NCBI GenBank assembly: GCA_965153455.1
Contig: OZ234495.1
Coordinates: forward strand, 15,992,875-16,056,874
Source: Sphagnum compactum
Taxonomy: Eukaryota; Bryophyta; Sphagnopsida; Sphagnales
Direction of reading: 5' to 3'
Length of the DNA stretch: 64,000 nucleotides
Shown here: in pieces, positions 61,821 to 64,000 of the stretch
Numbering within the stretch: position 1 is the first letter of the stretch
How the letters are laid out: every line of letters starts with the position of its first letter
Notes under the pieces: generated by a model
What the model saw: only the letters and a program-made list of their open reading frames with translations
Told to the model about the DNA's origin: nothing
Database searches by the model: none
Position numbers and translations under genes: made by a program

Positions 61821-63955
61821 ATGACTCCCCAACGTCGCGAGTCAGGAGCATTATCATCGGGACGGAAGGAAACAGCAGCTATGGGGGGCCGTGATCTGCA
61901 TGCTGCAGCAGCAGCACAGCCACCGCGCAGATCGATCCACAACACGACGCCGCACAGCAGCAGCAACAGCAGCAGCCGGCGTAGTACTCAAGCATTCACA
62001 GAACTCGGTCCGCGTCGATGTGGCGGGATCGTCGACAATATTCCTGCAGCAGCACCAGCAGCGCCACCACCCAGAAGATCAACCCACAAGTTTATACACT
62101 TCTATCTAAACACCAGCTTGTATGGTTCCTGGCAAAAGTAAGTAAGGAACTACCCAACTACAAACGATCGATCTGATCTGCTGCTGCTGCGTTGTAGTAG
62201 CAAAAATACTGATGATGTTGCAGTGTACGTGGTTTGATCTCGTGGGTTTCTTTTGCCTTGTACAGAGCTTATGAAGGAACCGACAAGATGCGAATCTTCA
62301 TTGGTAAGAAGCACACGAACTTCACTGATCCTGCAGTACACTCCATGCACGTCCACGAGGTTTGAAAGCATCACATGCTGCACATCAGATAGGACTCACA
62401 GAATCCGCTGAAAAAATTCTTCAAGAATTAGCTCCTGTCCTTCAGCTCATGTGTCCTCACGTGTAATTGCATCTCTGATCAGCAACCGATCATCATGTGC
62501 CAGTGTCATGAGACCTTGTTTGTCATGTGCTGCTGCAGGTTGTTACCGTGAAGAAGAGGAAGCTCTAAGGTACGTGTTTATACGTTGCCTATCATCATGA
62601 GACTTACAGGAACGATTTTTGCCTTTCTTCAGTGTTTGAAGCTTGTTTGTTTGATGTTCCAGCAAGCTGTTGCTGCTGCTTTGATCACGTTAATATTCTG
62701 ATCAAGCTCTTCTGCTGCTGCTGCTGCTCCTGCAGGGCCCAGGACAGGGCATGCTTGAAATTCAAACTGCCAACCGAAATGCTGCATTACCCTGAAGAAG
62801 ATTATGTGGACGATGAAGAGCTGGTGAGTTCATCGTCTCCAGCTGCTACCATGATCAGATCTGCATCTGCCCTGGGGCTGGCCACCCAAGTGATCAATCC
62901 AGGATGCATCTTCTCTCAGGATCTATGAATGCAGAGAATTTGTACTTCTTAGTTCAAAGATCATGCATGTCAGGATGATGATTCCTCTTCCTCCTCCTCC
63001 TGCTGCTGATGCTGCTGCAGAGGCAAACATTGGATCACGAGGAATTTGCACAACTCCTTCGAGCTGAGAGCCGGAATTGCTACAAAACAGTGGCGCCATC
63101 AAAATGTAAGACTTTTGTATTTCAGGCCAAGATTCTACAGGCCGGAGCTGATCTGGTTTGCTAGTTGGGTCTGATGATCTTGTGTAAGATCTGATGATGC
63201 ATTGCCTAGTGTGTAATATTATTGTGTGCAGATCGAAAGAAACTGCAAGAGAAGATGATGCAGAGTAGATCTTCAGCAGCTGGCCAGCTACATTCAACTG
63301 ATGATCACCAACCTGCTCCTCCTGCAAGGAAGTCTGGTACAGCTCCTCATGACATGAGGAGCTGCACCCCAGCTGCTGGCATACCCATGGCTGCAGCAGG
63401 TGGGTTCAGGCTAGCAGCAACAGCAGGAGCAGCTGATCAGGAGGATCAACAGCAGTTCCAATTGCAAGTTTTAGATCATTTTCTGGACAAGCTGCTTAAA
63501 TTCATTCCCAGAAGAAAACGTTCTTGCAAGCCCAAATTGCAGAAAGTGCCTGAGATCAAGACACTAGGGATGATGATGACTCTTCCTAAAGCAGCTGCTA
63601 CTTTGGCAAGCACTTTGACTACTACTGTCACCAAACCTCAGGACAGTACTAAGAGCTGCAGCAGGTAAGTAGACTTCTTCTTCACTTGGTTACATCAACA
63701 ACATGGACTATTGCCAAAGATCAGTCAGCTGCTGCTGCCTGCTTATTTATTGTTCAAATTTCATTCAAGCTCAGCGACGATCATGTCTACTGACAGTCAG
63801 ATCTTCTATTGCGTGATCATTGACATCTTTTGATCTGCTTACCAAAACTGCAGATCCACCATCATGGAGCTCCAGGTGAATCATCAGCAGAGCTTCAAAT
63901 CCAGCACAAGTCTGCATTTGGCAAACAAGATGAATTCTTTGTGCATACCCACAAG
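61821..63955 (+). CDS. Divergent euAP2-like (APETALA2/TOE clade) gene, 5' part
   Basis: Exons 61821-62137, 62266-62303, 62539-62569, 62736-62823, 63021-63105, 63232-63664 and 63854-63955 close in phase to about 364 residues; the gene continues past the window. The AP2 domain core is recognisable: RIFIGCYREEEEALRAQDRA followed by CLKFKLPTEMLHYPEEDY, comparable to VYLGGFDTA..AARAYDRAAIKFRG. The 31- and 88-base exons match sizes I recall for the first AP2 repeat of APETALA2-clade genes. The next exon (LDHEEFAQLLRAESRN...SKYRKKL) resembles the clade's linker (LTKEEFVHVLRR...SKYRGV), but the second AP2 domain does not follow. The YRG start of repeat 1 and several core residues are changed. The N-terminus is Ala/Pro/Ser/Arg-rich. 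It may be a decayed or repurposed transcription factor; DNA binding is doubtful. Confidence 0.6.
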
Positions 63956-64000
63956 GTACAAAATCTTCCCACCATCACGGAAGCTTGTTTACGGTTGAGG

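Overview
This is a nuclear window from a land plant. The genes have many short GT-AG introns (mostly about 70-700 bases), TTC/CTG-rich untranslated regions and AT-rich gaps full of decayed repeats, and the protein families are plant ones. Compact introns with a low gene count suggest a moss or another non-seed plant (Sphagnum-like), but I cannot fix the species from sequence alone. Exon models were built by hand: I read GT/AG boundaries and required the reading phase to close across every junction. || Layout. 1-2130: upstream and 5' leader sequence. 2131-5390 (+): four-exon cation/Ca2+ exchanger (CCX/NCKX type). 5391-7493: 3' flank with a short repeat and a possible minus-strand coding remnant. 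7494-12414 (-): five-exon basic proline-rich (BPP-type) microtubule-associated protein with a very long C-terminal exon. 12415-30300: gene-poor and AT-rich. It holds pyrimidine low-complexity DNA, a 210-bp MITE, two copies of a roughly 790-bp terminal-inverted-repeat element (one with a second transposon nested inside), a 173-bp tandem duplication, an 11-12 bp tandem array and an isolated gene-like island at 28.7-29.7 kb. 31960-33080 (+): three-exon unidentified gene with an in-frame TGA. 33.1-38.1 kb: AT-rich, with short repeats. 39271-46765 (+): seventeen-exon oxysterol-binding-protein-related protein (ORP) with PH and ORD domains and an apparent FFAT motif. 49616-55990 (-): ten-exon agenet/Jas/PHD/GNAT chromatin protein of the IDM1/ROS4 type. 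56.6-61.2 kb: AT-rich repeats. 61.3 kb to the end (+): 5' part of a gene whose exon sizes and linker match the euAP2 (APETALA2/TOE) clade, but whose AP2 domains are strongly diverged. || The genes look like an ordinary mix of housekeeping and regulatory genes (ion transport, microtubules, lipid transfer at ER contacts, chromatin acetylation, transcription). They do not form a cluster or pathway. The most interesting items are the degenerate euAP2-like gene, the nested transposons that date each other, the stop codon inside the 32-kb gene, the FFAT motif in the ORP, and the intron in the PHD finger that could be read through in frame.
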